Notes under the pieces: model-generated
The model's input: only the letters and a program-made list of their open reading frames with translations
The model's database searches: none
Told to the model about the DNA's origin: nothing
Program-made: the position numbers and the translations under genes
In this document: piece by piece, positions 1 through 8,555 of the stretch
Layout: each line of letters opens with the position of its first letter
Position numbering within the stretch: the first letter of the stretch is position 1
NCBI RefSeq assembly: GCF_000018145.1
Contig: NC_009952.1
Span: forward strand, 308,501 to 372,500
Source: Dinoroseobacter shibae DFL 12 = DSM 16493
GTDB lineage: Bacteria; Pseudomonadota; Alphaproteobacteria; Rhodobacterales; Rhodobacteraceae
Reading direction: 5' to 3'
DNA length: 64,000 nucleotides

Positions 1-164
1 GCTACATGGACCTGACGGGAACCCTGGGCGGCGTGACGCTCAACCAGACCGGGCGAAGTTTCGAATGCGTGTTGTTGCTGATGCTGTTCTACCTGCTGAT
101 CTCCCTGAGCATTTCGGCGCTGATGAACCTCTACAACAATGCCGTGAAACTGAAGGAGCGTTGA
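1..164 (+). CDS. aapQ: Amino-acid ABC transporter permease, AapQ/BztB type (3' end only)
   Basis: Only the last 53 codons are present, read in the frame starting at base 3 and ending at a TGA at 162-164. The tail has one hydrophobic helix rich in Leu and Ser followed by a short basic end, as in the C-terminus of polar amino-acid permeases of the His/Glu family. One base separates its stop from the ATG of the next gene, which is an AapM/BztC permease, so this is the partner membrane subunit of the same importer. Identity comes mainly from context; the conserved permease loop lies outside the window. Confidence 0.75.
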   Translation, partial: YMDLTGTLGGVTLNQTGRSFECVLLLMLFYLLISLSISALMNLYNNAVKLKER

Positions 165-165
165 G

Positions 166-1464
166 ATGAGCGATACCCATGCAAGCGCCGCCTTCGTCCG
201 CACCGAGGAAATCCCGCCGAGCCCGCCGCCGGTCTCGGAAGTCGGGATCGTCAACTGGCTGCGCAGCAACCTGTTCTATTCGATCCCGTCCTCGATCCTG
301 ACGCTTCTGACGGCGGCCTTCATCTATTGGCTGTCCTCGATCCTGATGCCCTGGATGTTCAACGGGGTCTGGGATGCGAATTCGATCCGTGATTGCCGGG
401 AGATCCTGGACGGGGCGATCGGTGGCTGTTTCGCGGTCATCGCCGAACGCTGGCCGCAGTTGATCTTCGGCAACTACCCCAACGAGGAATACTGGCGCGC
501 GGTGCTGGCCTTTGTCGGGCTGTTCGTCGCGTTGGCGCCGGTGCTGTTCTTCAAGCTGCCGCGCAAGATGCTGTGGTTCACGGGGCTGTTCCCGTTCATC
601 GCCTACTGGCTGATCTGGGGCGGCTCCGCCTGGGTGTCGGTCATGGCGCTCGTGGGCGTTGTCGTGGGCTATGTCGCGTTCAAGGCGCTGGAGGAAAGAT
701 CGTTCTTCGGGGCGATCGTCGCGGCGCTCTTCGCCACGCTGCTCTTCTGGATCTTCATCTCGCCGCTGGCGGTGAACGCCCTGTCCTCGGTCGTGGCGCT
801 GAGCCTGCCGCAGGTGGAAAGCCGCTTCATCGGCGGGTTCATGATCAACTTCATTCTCGGAACCTCGGGCATCGCGCTGTCGCTGCCGCTGGGGATCGCC
901 CTGGCGCTGGGGCGGCAGTCGAACCTGCCGATCATCAAGGGCGTCTGCGTGGTCTTCATCGAGTTCATCCGCGGCGTGCCGTTGATCACCCTGCTGTTCG
1001 TGGCCTCGGTCATGCTGGCCTATTTCCTACCGCCGGGCACGAGTTTCGACCTGGTGCTGCGCGTGATCATCATGATCACCCTCTTCGCCTCGGCCTATAT
1101 CGCCGAAGCGATCCGGGGCGGGCTCGCGGCCTTGCCGCGGGGGCAGTACGAGGCGGGCGACAGCCTCGGCCTCGATTACTGGCAGTCCATGCGTCTGATC
1201 ATCCTGCCGCAAGCGTTGAAGATCTCGATCCCGTCCATCGTGAATATCGCGATCGGGCTGTTCAAGGACACCACGCTGGTCTCGATCATCTCGATGTTCG
1301 ACATGCTCGGCATGATCCAGGGGCCGATCCTGTCCTCGACGGAATGGTTCGGGGTCTACTGGGAGCTTCTGGGCTTCGCCGGGGTGCTGTTCTTCGTCTT
1401 CTGCTACGGCATTTCGCAATACTCGCAATGGTTGGAGCGTCAGCTCGCAACCGAACATCGCTAA
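166..1464 (+). CDS. aapM: Glutamate/glutamine/aspartate/asparagine ABC transporter permease AapM/BztC
   Basis: 432-residue inner-membrane permease. Hydrophobic segments lie near residues 37-61, 112-131, 135-151, 155-174, 179-198, 225-248, 258-290, 302-320 and the C-terminus. The N-terminal half is the long extension typical of AapM/BztC, and the C-terminal half is the transport domain with the EAA loop around ALPRGQYEAGDSLGL (about residues 323-337), which contacts the ATPase. It starts one base after the aapQ stop and is followed 15 bases later by the ATPase gene, so the three form one operon. Substrate range is inferred from the Aap/Bzt family of alphaproteobacteria. Confidence 0.9.
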   Translation: MSDTHASAAFVRTEEIPPSPPPVSEVGIVNWLRSNLFYSIPSSILTLLTAAFIYWLSSILMPWMFNGVWDANSIRDCREILDGAIGGCFAVIAERWPQLIFGNYPNEEYWRAVLAFVGLFVALAPVLFFKLPRKMLWFTGLFPFIAYWLIWGGSAWVSVMALVGVVVGYVAFKALEERSFFGAIVAALFATLLFWIFISPLAVNALSSVVALSLPQVESRFIGGFMINFILGTSGIALSLPLGIALALGRQSNLPIIKGVCVVFIEFIRGVPLITLLFVASVMLAYFLPPGTSFDLVLRVIIMITLFASAYIAEAIRGGLAALPRGQYEAGDSLGLDYWQSMRLIILPQALKISIPSIVNIAIGLFKDTTLVSIISMFDMLGMIQGPILSSTEWFGVYWELLGFAGVLFFVFCYGISQYSQWLERQLATEHR

Positions 1465-1479
1465 GGAAAGGGCATTCAT

Positions 1480-2256
1480 ATGGCTATGACAGACCAGGCC
1501 CCGGCAATGACCGTCTCGGACGAGGTGGCCATCGAGATCGACAAGATGAACAAGTGGTACGGGCAATTCCACGTGCTGCGCGACATCAACCTGACGGTCT
1601 ACCGAGGCGAGCGGATCGTGATCTGTGGGCCGTCGGGCTCGGGCAAATCCACGCTGATCCGGTGCATCAACGCATTGGAGGAGCATCAGGCGGGCTCGAT
1701 CACCGTGGACGGCACGCTGTTGTCTTCAGACCTCAAGAACATCGACACGATCAGGTCCGAGGTCGGGATGTGCTTCCAGCACTTCAACCTCTTTCCGCAT
1801 CTGACCATCCTGGAGAACTGCACCCTGGCGCCGATCTGGGTGCGCAAGACGCCCAAGAAGGAAGCCGAGGCCACGGCGATGCATTTCCTCGAGAAGGTGA
1901 AGATCCCGGACCAGGCCAACAAATATCCCGGGCAGCTGTCCGGCGGGCAGCAGCAGCGGGTGGCGATTGCCCGGTCGCTGTGCATGCGGCCGCGGATCAT
2001 GCTCTTTGACGAGCCGACCTCGGCGCTCGATCCGGAGATGATCAAGGAAGTGCTCGACACCATGATCGAGCTGGCCGAAGAGGGCATGACCATGATCTGC
2101 GTGACCCACGAGATGGGCTTCGCGCGGCAGGTGGCGAACCGGGTGATCTTCATGGATGCCGGTCAGATCGTGGAGCAGAACGAGCCGGAGGAGTTCTTCG
2201 GCAACCCGCAATCGGATCGGACCAAGCTGTTCCTGAGCCAGATCCTCGGCCATTGA
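1480..2256 (+). CDS. aapP: Amino-acid ABC transporter ATP-binding protein AapP/BztD
   Basis: 258-residue cytoplasmic ATPase of the polar amino-acid class. Walker A is GPSGSGKST at residues 50-58, the signature LSGGQ at 153-157, Walker B IMLFDE at 173-178, then a D-loop SALD and an H-loop in VTHEMGF. It energises uptake through the two permeases just upstream and is the last gene of the operon. A strong GC hairpin follows 18 bases after the stop. An in-frame ATG three codons in is an alternative start; the annotated ATG has an AAGGAAAGG stretch upstream (1464-1472). Confidence 0.93.
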   Translation: MAMTDQAPAMTVSDEVAIEIDKMNKWYGQFHVLRDINLTVYRGERIVICGPSGSGKSTLIRCINALEEHQAGSITVDGTLLSSDLKNIDTIRSEVGMCFQHFNLFPHLTILENCTLAPIWVRKTPKKEAEATAMHFLEKVKIPDQANKYPGQLSGGQQQRVAIARSLCMRPRIMLFDEPTSALDPEMIKEVLDTMIELAEEGMTMICVTHEMGFARQVANRVIFMDAGQIVEQNEPEEFFGNPQSDRTKLFLSQILGH

Positions 2257-2273
2257 AGCACCGGCATCGCGCG

Positions 2274-2298
2274 AAGGCCCCGGCCCCCCGGGGCCTTT
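2274..2298 (+). terminator. Rho-independent-type terminator after aapP
   Basis: Arms AAGGCCCCG (2274-2282) and CGGGGCCTT (2289-2297) form a 9-bp GC-rich stem with a 6-base loop. The flanks are AA and TTTG, so the T-run is weak. It lies between the convergent aapP and sixA stops and could serve both directions. Confidence 0.7.
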
Positions 2299-2299
2299 G

Positions 2300-2800
2300 T
2301 CATGTCCGGGTCACGCCCAGATCGGCGGGGATCACGAAAGACGCAAGGCGCCCCGTGTCCCATTCAAGGGCCGCCCATTCCGCGATGGGGAAGTGCAGCA
2401 CCGTGGTCGCCCCGGTCGGGTACTGGGCGAAGCGCGGATGCTCGGGCCGGTCCGGTGTCAGGCGGCTGGCGAACTCGGCGATGCCCGGGTTATGGGCGAT
2501 CATCAGGACCCGGTCCCCGGTTGCCTGCTGCAGGCGCGCCATCAGGGCCGCGCCTTCGGCATGATAGAGTGCTCGGTCCAGCGTCACCTCGCCCGGCAGA
2601 TCGAGACGCCGCCAGGTTTCCCGGGTGCGCGCCGCGTCGGAGCACAGCACTTCGTCCGGGACCAGGTCATTGTCGCGGATCCAGCGGCCCAGGGCCTCGG
2701 CCCCGCGCCGCCCGCGTCCGTTCAGGGGGCGGCTGTGGTCGTCGCGCCCGGGCTCGGCCCAGCTCGACTTGGCGTGTCGCATGAGAAGAAGTGTCTTCAT
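2300..2800 (-). CDS. sixA: SixA-type histidine phosphatase
   Basis: 166 residues. The N-terminus LLLMRHAKSSW carries the RHG-type catalytic histidine (RHA), and a second conserved histidine sits in MIAHNPGI, the pattern of short histidine phosphatases of the SixA branch that dephosphorylate phosphohistidine in phosphotransfer proteins. The ATG at 2800 was chosen because translation further upstream runs into the ferredoxin gene and RHA should lie close to the N-terminus. The start overlaps the ferredoxin stop by 4 bases (ATGA), so it is the last gene of an argB-ferredoxin-sixA operon. The physiological substrate cannot be read from the sequence. Confidence 0.85.
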   Translation of the reverse strand: MKTLLLMRHAKSSWAEPGRDDHSRPLNGRGRRGAEALGRWIRDNDLVPDEVLCSDAARTRETWRRLDLPGEVTLDRALYHAEGAALMARLQQATGDRVLMIAHNPGIAEFASRLTPDRPEHPRFAQYPTGATTVLHFPIAEWAALEWDTGRLASFVIPADLGVTRT

Positions 2801-3504
2801 TCCGGCCCCCGTTGCCCCCGCTTGTGAAAGCTTTGCATGTGGAAGGCCGATTGCGCCTCGGCCCGACCGTAGGATCGGCTGACGGGGCAGGCGCGGCGCA
2901 CGGCGCATCCGCGCCCATGACAGTCGAGACCCGCGGGCGTGTCCAGAAACGATTTGCACAGTGGCACGTCATAGGCCTCCGGCGAGAGGGCGGAGACCGG
3001 GCAGGCGATGCGGCAGGGTTGGGATGAACACTCCGCGCAGGGGGCGGGCGGCGGCGGTGGCAGGGCGAGGCGTTGTTTCAGCGCCAGCGCGCCCCGGTAG
3101 CTGATCATCAGCCCCGCCGTGTCATGCACGAGCAGCCCGACCGGCGAGACATGCGCCCGGCCCGACTCGCGCGCCCAGCGGATGAAGGGGCGCCAGGGCG
3201 GGCCGCCGAAGGGGAAAAGCGCCTTGGCGCCGAGGTCGCAGGCCCACTGGCCGATCACGCGCCGGGACCAGCGGTCGAGCGGGTCGGCGCGGGCCTCCTG
3301 TGCCTCCGGGCTGGCGCGGAAGGCGGTCCAGAAGCCCGGCTCGCGCGGCCCGAGCAGGATCATCGTTTGCGTGCCAGCCGGCACATCCGGGTCGCTCTCG
3401 GGATGCCAGGCGCCGAACACGGCCAGGTGGCGCGCCGCGGCGGCGGCCTCCAGCCCGGCATAGTCCGTGGCCTCAGCCCCGGCGGATGATCGAGCCGGCG
3501 CCAT
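2797..3504 (-). CDS. 4Fe-4S ferredoxin-like protein downstream of argB
   Basis: About 235 residues. The C-terminal third has two cysteine clusters, [14 protein letters not shown] and, about 30 residues later, [13 protein letters not shown], compatible with one or two iron-sulfur clusters. The first 140 residues have no motif I recognise beyond a short [10 protein letters not shown] strand typical of this family. The ATG at 3504 lies inside argB (32-base overlap); no other in-frame ATG, GTG or TTG precedes the conserved part, so translational coupling to argB is likely. Family members are annotated only as ferredoxin; the redox partner is unknown. Confidence 0.7.
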   Translation of the reverse strand: MAPARSSAGAEATDYAGLEAAAAARHLAVFGAWHPESDPDVPAGTQTMILLGPREPGFWTAFRASPEAQEARADPLDRWSRRVIGQWACDLGAKALFPFGGPPWRPFIRWARESGRAHVSPVGLLVHDTAGLMISYRGALALKQRLALPPPPPAPCAECSSQPCRIACPVSALSPEAYDVPLCKSFLDTPAGLDCHGRGCAVRRACPVSRSYGRAEAQSAFHMQSFHKRGQRGPE

Positions 3505-4336
3505 GTTCGGTAAACAGCTCCAGAAGGCAGGCATTGGGCGCGCGACCGTCGAGGATCACGGCCGCGCGCACGCCGCCCCTGATCGCCGTAACGCAAGTCT
3601 CGGTCTTGGGGATCATGCCCCCGGCGATGACGCCTGCGGCGGTCATCTCCTCGATATTCTCCACGGTCAGTTCGGTCACGACCTTGCCTTGGGCATCCTT
3701 CACCCCGGACACATCCGTGAGCAGCAAGAGCCGGTCGGCCTTCAGCGCGGCGGCGATGGCGCCCGCGGCCGTGTCGCCATTGATGTTGAAGGTTTCGCCC
3801 TCGCGCCCGGTGCCGATGGGGGCGATCACCGGGATGATCTCGGACCGGACCAGTTGCAGCAAGGTGTCCGGCGTCACCTCCACCGGTTCGCCGACGAAGC
3901 CGAGCGCCGGGTCCGCCGGGTCGCAGACGATGAGGTTGGCATCCTTGCCGCTGAGCCCGATGGCGCGCCCGCCCTCGCGGTTGATCGCCTGCACGATGCG
4001 CTTGTTCACCAGGCCCGACAGGACCATTTCGACCACCTCGATCGTGGCGGCATCGGTCACCCGCTTGCCGTTCACGAAATCCGAATTGATGTCGAGCTTG
4101 GCCAGCATGGCGTTGATCATCGGTCCGCCGCCATGGACGATCACCGGGTTCACCCCGACCTGGCGCATCAGCACGATGTCGCGGGCAAAGCTCGCCATCG
4201 CCTCGGCATCGCCCATGGCATGGCCGCCGAACTTGATCACGACGATCGCGTCATCGTAGCGGCGCAGGAAGGGGACGGCTTCGGAAAGGGTGCGCGCGGT
4301 GGCGATCCAGTCGCTTTTCATCGGTCTCGTTTTCAT
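3473..4336 (-). CDS. argB: Acetylglutamate kinase
   Basis: 287 residues, the usual size. It phosphorylates N-acetylglutamate with ATP, the second step of arginine biosynthesis. The N-terminal [13 protein letters not shown] phosphate-binding strand and [11 protein letters not shown] loop, the VNGKRVTD segment and the [15 protein letters not shown] segment are all present. A second ATG five codons downstream (MKSDW) is also possible. The 3' end overlaps the ferredoxin-like gene. It is divergent from the SDR at 4424 with an 87-base gap that must hold both promoters. Confidence 0.96.
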   Translation of the reverse strand: MKTRPMKSDWIATARTLSEAVPFLRRYDDAIVVIKFGGHAMGDAEAMASFARDIVLMRQVGVNPVIVHGGGPMINAMLAKLDINSDFVNGKRVTDAATIEVVEMVLSGLVNKRIVQAINREGGRAIGLSGKDANLIVCDPADPALGFVGEPVEVTPDTLLQLVRSEIIPVIAPIGTGREGETFNINGDTAAGAIAAALKADRLLLLTDVSGVKDAQGKVVTELTVENIEEMTAAGVIAGGMIPKTETCVTAIRGGVRAAVILDGRAPNACLLELFTEHGAGSIIRRG

Positions 4337-4423
4337 CTTGGGCCCGGTCTGGTGTGGTCTCGCCTGTTACCTGTTTCCCGGCAGCGTGCCAAGGCGTAGG
4401 CTGTGCGGGAAAGGTCCAGCCCC

Positions 4424-5155
4424 ATGAGTCGTCAACGTACTCTCGTCCTGACCGGCGCCAGTCGCGGCATCGGCCACGCCACCGTGAAGAAGTTCAGCGC
4501 GGAGGGGTGGCGGGTTCTGTCCTGCTCCCGCCAGCCCTTCGATGCGCGGTGCCCATGGCCCGGCGGAGAGGACAATCATATCCAGGTCGATCTCGCGGAC
4601 CCGCACAACACGATGGAGGCGATCTCGGTCATTCGCGACAAGGTGGGCGGTTGTCTCGATGCGCTGGTGAACAATGCAGGGATCTCGCCCAAGGGGGCCG
4701 GTGGCGCGCGGTTGAACACGCTGGACACGGACCTGCGGACCTGGGGACAGGTGTTCCACGTCAATTTCTTCGCCTCGGTGGTGCTGGCGCGGGGGCTGAA
4801 GGATGAGCTGGCCGCCGCGGGCGGGGCGGTGGTGAACGTCACCTCCATCGCCGGTACCCGGGTGCACCCCTTCGCCGGGGCGGCCTATGCCACGTCCAAG
4901 GCGGCGCTCAAGGCGCTGACGCGGGAGATGGCCCATGATTTCGGCCCGCTCGGCGTGCGCGTGAATGCCATCGCACCGGGGGAGGTCGAAACCTCGATCC
5001 TGTCGCCTGGGACGGACAAGATCGTCGAGAAGCTGCCCCTGCGGCGGCTCGGGCAGCCCTCCGAGGTGGCCGAGGCGATCTATTTCCTGTGCTCGGAGCG
5101 GAGCAGCTACATCTCCGGCACGGAGATCGAGGTCAATGGGGGCCAGCACGTCTGA
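4424..5155 (+). CDS. SDR-family NAD(P)-dependent oxidoreductase
   Basis: 243 residues. Classical short-chain dehydrogenase: TGASRGIG nucleotide-binding turn near the N-terminus, VNNAGIS in the middle, catalytic Ser in VTSIAG and YATSK (Tyr-x3-Lys), and a C-terminus (SGTEIEVNGGQHV) like 3-oxoacyl-ACP reductase relatives. ATG 4424 was preferred to the GTG at 4403 because GAAAGG lies about 10 bases upstream and the Rossmann strand then starts at residue 6. Substrate unknown. It stands alone, divergent from argB and convergent with engB. Confidence 0.85.
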   Translation: MSRQRTLVLTGASRGIGHATVKKFSAEGWRVLSCSRQPFDARCPWPGGEDNHIQVDLADPHNTMEAISVIRDKVGGCLDALVNNAGISPKGAGGARLNTLDTDLRTWGQVFHVNFFASVVLARGLKDELAAAGGAVVNVTSIAGTRVHPFAGAAYATSKAALKALTREMAHDFGPLGVRVNAIAPGEVETSILSPGTDKIVEKLPLRRLGQPSEVAEAIYFLCSERSSYISGTEIEVNGGQHV

Positions 5156-5217
5156 GGGCGGGCCGGTATCGGATCACGGGCCAGTCCCCAACCCCGGGGA
5201 TATTTCCCGACCCGAGC

Positions 5218-5871
5218 CTACACCAGCCCGGCGACGGTGGCGCGCAGGGTCTCGATCCCGTCGCCCTTGGCCGAGCTGGTCAGCAGAAGCTCGGGGAAGG
5301 CCGCGGGGTGCCTGGCAAGCTCCTTGCGGACCTGGGCGAGGGTCTTGTCCTGCTCGGCGGTCTTGATCTTGTCCGCCTTGGTCAGCACCACCTGGAAGGT
5401 GACCGCGGCGGTGTCGAGCAGGGACATGATCTCGTGATCGACCGCCTTGATCCCGTGCCGCGCATCAATCAGCACGAAGGCGCGGCGCAGGGTGGGCCGC
5501 CCGGTCAGGTAGGCCTTGAGCAGGGCCTGCCATTTCTGCACCACCGCCACGGGCGCCTCGGCAAAGCCGTAGCCGGGCACATCCACAAGGTAGCGATCCT
5601 CGCCGAGGCAGAAATAGTTGATCTCCTGGGTTCGGCCGGGCGTGTTGGAGGTGCGCGCCAGCGCCTTGCGCCCGGTCAGCGCGTTGATCAGGGAGGATTT
5701 GCCCACGTTCGAGCGGCCTGCGAAGCAGACCTCCAGCCGGTCCGCCGGGGGCAGGCCGGACATGGCCACAACGCCCTTGAGGAAGGTGACCTCGCCCGCG
5801 AACAGCTTGCGCCCGGCCTCAAGGCTTTGCGCGTCGGGCTCGGGGCTGAGGGGGAAGGGCAGGGCGGTCAT
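5218..5871 (-). CDS. engB: Ribosome biogenesis GTP-binding protein EngB/YsxC
   Basis: 217 residues, full length. GTPase motifs: G1 GRSNVGKSS, G2 in NTPGRTQEIN, G3 VDVPGYG and G4 TKADK. EngB assists late assembly of the large ribosomal subunit. Its ATG overlaps the stop of the MOSC gene (ATGA), and that gene in turn overlaps yidC, giving a tightly coupled yidC-MOSC-engB unit as is common in Rhodobacteraceae. Confidence 0.96.
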   Translation of the reverse strand: MTALPFPLSPEPDAQSLEAGRKLFAGEVTFLKGVVAMSGLPPADRLEVCFAGRSNVGKSSLINALTGRKALARTSNTPGRTQEINYFCLGEDRYLVDVPGYGFAEAPVAVVQKWQALLKAYLTGRPTLRRAFVLIDARHGIKAVDHEIMSLLDTAAVTFQVVLTKADKIKTAEQDKTLAQVRKELARHPAAFPELLLTSSAKGDGIETLRATVAGLV

Positions 5872-6617
5872 GGCAGGACCCGCAGCTCTGCGCCGAGGGG
5901 CACCTCGCCGTCGCGGGTGACCACCGCATAGACGCCGAAATTGCGGTGTCCCCAGCCGGTCTCAAGCGAGGCGAGCGTGTCGGCGTCGCGGCGCCCCGTC
6001 TCCGGGTTGACCATGGTGGCGGTGCACCGCGCGATAGGCTCGGTAACTTCCAGTTCCGCCGTGCCAAGGGCAATGCGCCGCCCGACCCATTCGAATTCTT
6101 CCCACAGGGCAGGCCCGTCGAGCCAGATATTGCCCCGCCAGCGCAGGGGGGACAGCTCGCGGCCGAGCTTCTGGCTCACGGCACGATGAGAGGCGAGGTT
6201 GCACAGGCTGATGGTGGGCTCCGGCGTGTCGGTGAAGCCGCGCGCATCGTTGCGCAGCACGGCCACGGGTTGGGCGCGATCCGCGGGGACCAGCGGCTTG
6301 ACCCAGGCGAGGAAGGCGTCTGCCTCCCGGTCCGGCGCAATGTCCAGGTCCGGACGGTCCGGGTGGGTCAGCGTGACGGTCTGCCCATCGGGGTGCAGCC
6401 GGGCGCGGATCGCCGCCAGCGCCGGTGCCTTCGCGACGCGCGCGAAATTCGCGCAGGGCGACCAGCCCTCGGGATTGGGCTTTGCCGCATCGTGCAGCAC
6501 CGCCCAGAGCCGGTCCCCGGGCAGGGTGCCGCCCCGGGACAGGGTCGCCGTTTCCAACGCCTCGGCCCCGTGGGACTTGATCGGGTGGCGCCAGATCGCG
6601 GCGACGGTGCCGTTCAC
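5868..6617 (-). CDS. MOSC-domain protein (molybdenum cofactor sulfurase-like)
   Basis: 249 residues. An N-terminal beta-barrel part (VAAIWRHPIKSHGAE, with GDRLWAVL) precedes a MOSC core with the conserved cysteine in IARCTATMVNPETG near residue 206. This layout is that of mARC/YcbX-like proteins that bind the molybdenum cofactor through that Cys. The only sensible start is the GTG at 6617 overlapping the yidC stop by four bases (GTGA). No molybdoenzyme partner is visible nearby, so its substrate is open. Confidence 0.85.
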   Translation of the reverse strand: MNGTVAAIWRHPIKSHGAEALETATLSRGGTLPGDRLWAVLHDAAKPNPEGWSPCANFARVAKAPALAAIRARLHPDGQTVTLTHPDRPDLDIAPDREADAFLAWVKPLVPADRAQPVAVLRNDARGFTDTPEPTISLCNLASHRAVSQKLGRELSPLRWRGNIWLDGPALWEEFEWVGRRIALGTAELEVTEPIARCTATMVNPETGRRDADTLASLETGWGHRNFGVYAVVTRDGEVPLGAELRVLP

Positions 6618-8434
6618 TTGTCCTCCGAGGGCTTCTTCTTCTTGAAGCTGGCCACGATGTTGCCGAAAAGATCGGGTTTGTACCCGTGGCGCCGCATGAT
6701 GAAGTACTGCTGGGCGAAGGTGATGACGTTGTTCGCGATCCAGTAGACGATCAGGCCGCTGGCGAAGGTGCCAAGCATGAACATGAACACCCAGGGCAGC
6801 CAGGCGAAGATCATCGCCTGGGTCGGGTCCGTGGGCGCCGGGTTCAGCTTCTGCTGGAGCCACATGGAAATCCCCAGCAGCAGCGGCAGGATCCCGATGA
6901 AGATCAGCGCCAGGATCGAGCCGGGCTCGGGCGAGGCGAAGGGCAGCAGGCCGAACAGGTTCATGATCGAGGTCGGGTCGGGCGCCGACAGGTCCTGAAA
7001 CGGGCCGAAGAACGGGGCGTGACGCAGCTCGATCGTGACGAAGATCACCTTGTAGAGCGAGAAGAAGATCGGGATCTGGAGCAGGATCGGCAGACAGCCC
7101 GCGGCGGGGTTCACCTTTTCCTTCTTGTAGAGCTCCATCATCGCAACCTGGAGCTTCTGGCGGTCATCGCCCGCCTTCTCCTTCAGCTTCTCCATCTCGG
7201 GCTGCAACTCTTTCATGCGCGCCATGGAGACATAGGACTTCCAGGCCAGCGGCAGCAAAAGCGCCTTGATCAGCAGGGTCAGGACGATGATCGCGACGCC
7301 CATGTTGCCAATCAGAAGGTTCAACTCGTGCAGAACGAAGAAGATCGGCTTGGTCAGGAAGTAGAACCAGCCCCAGTCGATGCTGTCGATGAAGCCTTCG
7401 ATGCCCAGCTCGCGCTCGTAGCCGCGGATGGCTTCCCACTCCTTGGCCCCGGCAAAGAGCCGGGTCTCGACCGTCACGGTCTGTCCCCCGGGCACGGTTT
7501 GCGTCGGCAGGCGGGTCTCGGTCTGGTAGATGTCGGCGTTGCCCACGTATTTCGCCACGGAGGTGAAAGGCTGCCCGGGCGTCGGGATGAGGGTGGTCAT
7601 CCAGTTCTTGTCGGTGAAGCCGATCCAGCCGTTCTGCTCGATCTGTTCGACCTCGGCCCGGGCGCCTTCCCGTTCGACGAAATCGTAGTCGAGCATGTCG
7701 TCATAGTCGGATTCGATCAGGCTGCCATCGGCCATGGCCACCACGCCCTCGTGCAGCACGAAGAAGTTGATCGTGTCGGGCTCGCCATGTCGCGCGATGA
7801 TGCCGTAGGGCTGCATCCGCTTGTCGGTTTCGGTGGTGTTCTCGACGCTCTGGGTCACCGTGAACATGAAATCGTCGTCCACCGCGAGGGTGCGGCGGAA
7901 GATCAGGCCGTTGCCGTTCTCCCAGCGCAGCACCACGGGGGTGTCCACCGTCAGGGTGTCGCCGCTTTCCACGGTCCAGAGGGTGTTGGCACCCGGCACA
8001 TCGTCAAAGGACAGGGTGCCGGCCGGGGCCCAACCATAGAGCGCATAGTAGGCTCCGGGCGCGTCCACCGGCGACAGCAGGCGCACGATCGGCGAGTCCG
8101 GCTCCAGGGTTTCGTTGTAGTTCCTCAGGGACAGGTCATCTATCCGCCCCCCGAGAAGAGAGATCGACCCCTCCAGCGCAGGGGTGTCGATCTGGACCCG
8201 CGGGGCGTTCTCGGTCGGGGTCGCGGCTGTTTGCGGGGCGGCACCCGGGGCGGCTTCGGTCACGGCCGCAGGCGGTGTCAGGGCGACATCGGCCGTCTCG
8301 CCCGATTGCGTGATCTGGGTCGGTGCGTTGGGGTCGGTCACCGGCTCTTCCGGTGGGAAAAGAAGGAACCAGACAAGGATCACCAGAAAGCTGAGCGCCG
8401 TGGCGAGAATGAGGTTCTTGTTCTGGTCGTCCAT
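6614..8434 (-). CDS. yidC: Membrane protein insertase YidC
   Basis: 606 residues. An N-terminal transmembrane helix (residues about 7-26) is followed by a large periplasmic beta domain (about 80-350) and a C-terminal five-helix insertase core. The core includes the coiled cytoplasmic hairpin MARMKELQPEMEKLKEKAGDD and the amphipathic CLPILLQIPIFFSLYKVI segment. It inserts Sec-dependent and Sec-independent inner-membrane proteins. It heads the yidC-MOSC-engB operon. The 120-base gap upstream separates it from the EAL gene, whose stop is at 8556. Confidence 0.97.
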   Translation of the reverse strand: MDDQNKNLILATALSFLVILVWFLLFPPEEPVTDPNAPTQITQSGETADVALTPPAAVTEAAPGAAPQTAATPTENAPRVQIDTPALEGSISLLGGRIDDLSLRNYNETLEPDSPIVRLLSPVDAPGAYYALYGWAPAGTLSFDDVPGANTLWTVESGDTLTVDTPVVLRWENGNGLIFRRTLAVDDDFMFTVTQSVENTTETDKRMQPYGIIARHGEPDTINFFVLHEGVVAMADGSLIESDYDDMLDYDFVEREGARAEVEQIEQNGWIGFTDKNWMTTLIPTPGQPFTSVAKYVGNADIYQTETRLPTQTVPGGQTVTVETRLFAGAKEWEAIRGYERELGIEGFIDSIDWGWFYFLTKPIFFVLHELNLLIGNMGVAIIVLTLLIKALLLPLAWKSYVSMARMKELQPEMEKLKEKAGDDRQKLQVAMMELYKKEKVNPAAGCLPILLQIPIFFSLYKVIFVTIELRHAPFFGPFQDLSAPDPTSIMNLFGLLPFASPEPGSILALIFIGILPLLLGISMWLQQKLNPAPTDPTQAMIFAWLPWVFMFMLGTFASGLIVYWIANNVITFAQQYFIMRRHGYKPDLFGNIVASFKKKKPSEDK

Positions 8435-8555
8435 GTGAAGCCCGCACCTTCTACCGTTGGGATAGGGGGGTTCAACCGAGTGGACCGAAAAAGGTCAAGT
8501 CATTTTCCCAAATGTGACCACCCGGGGGGTGGCGACACGTCCGGAATGCCGCGGC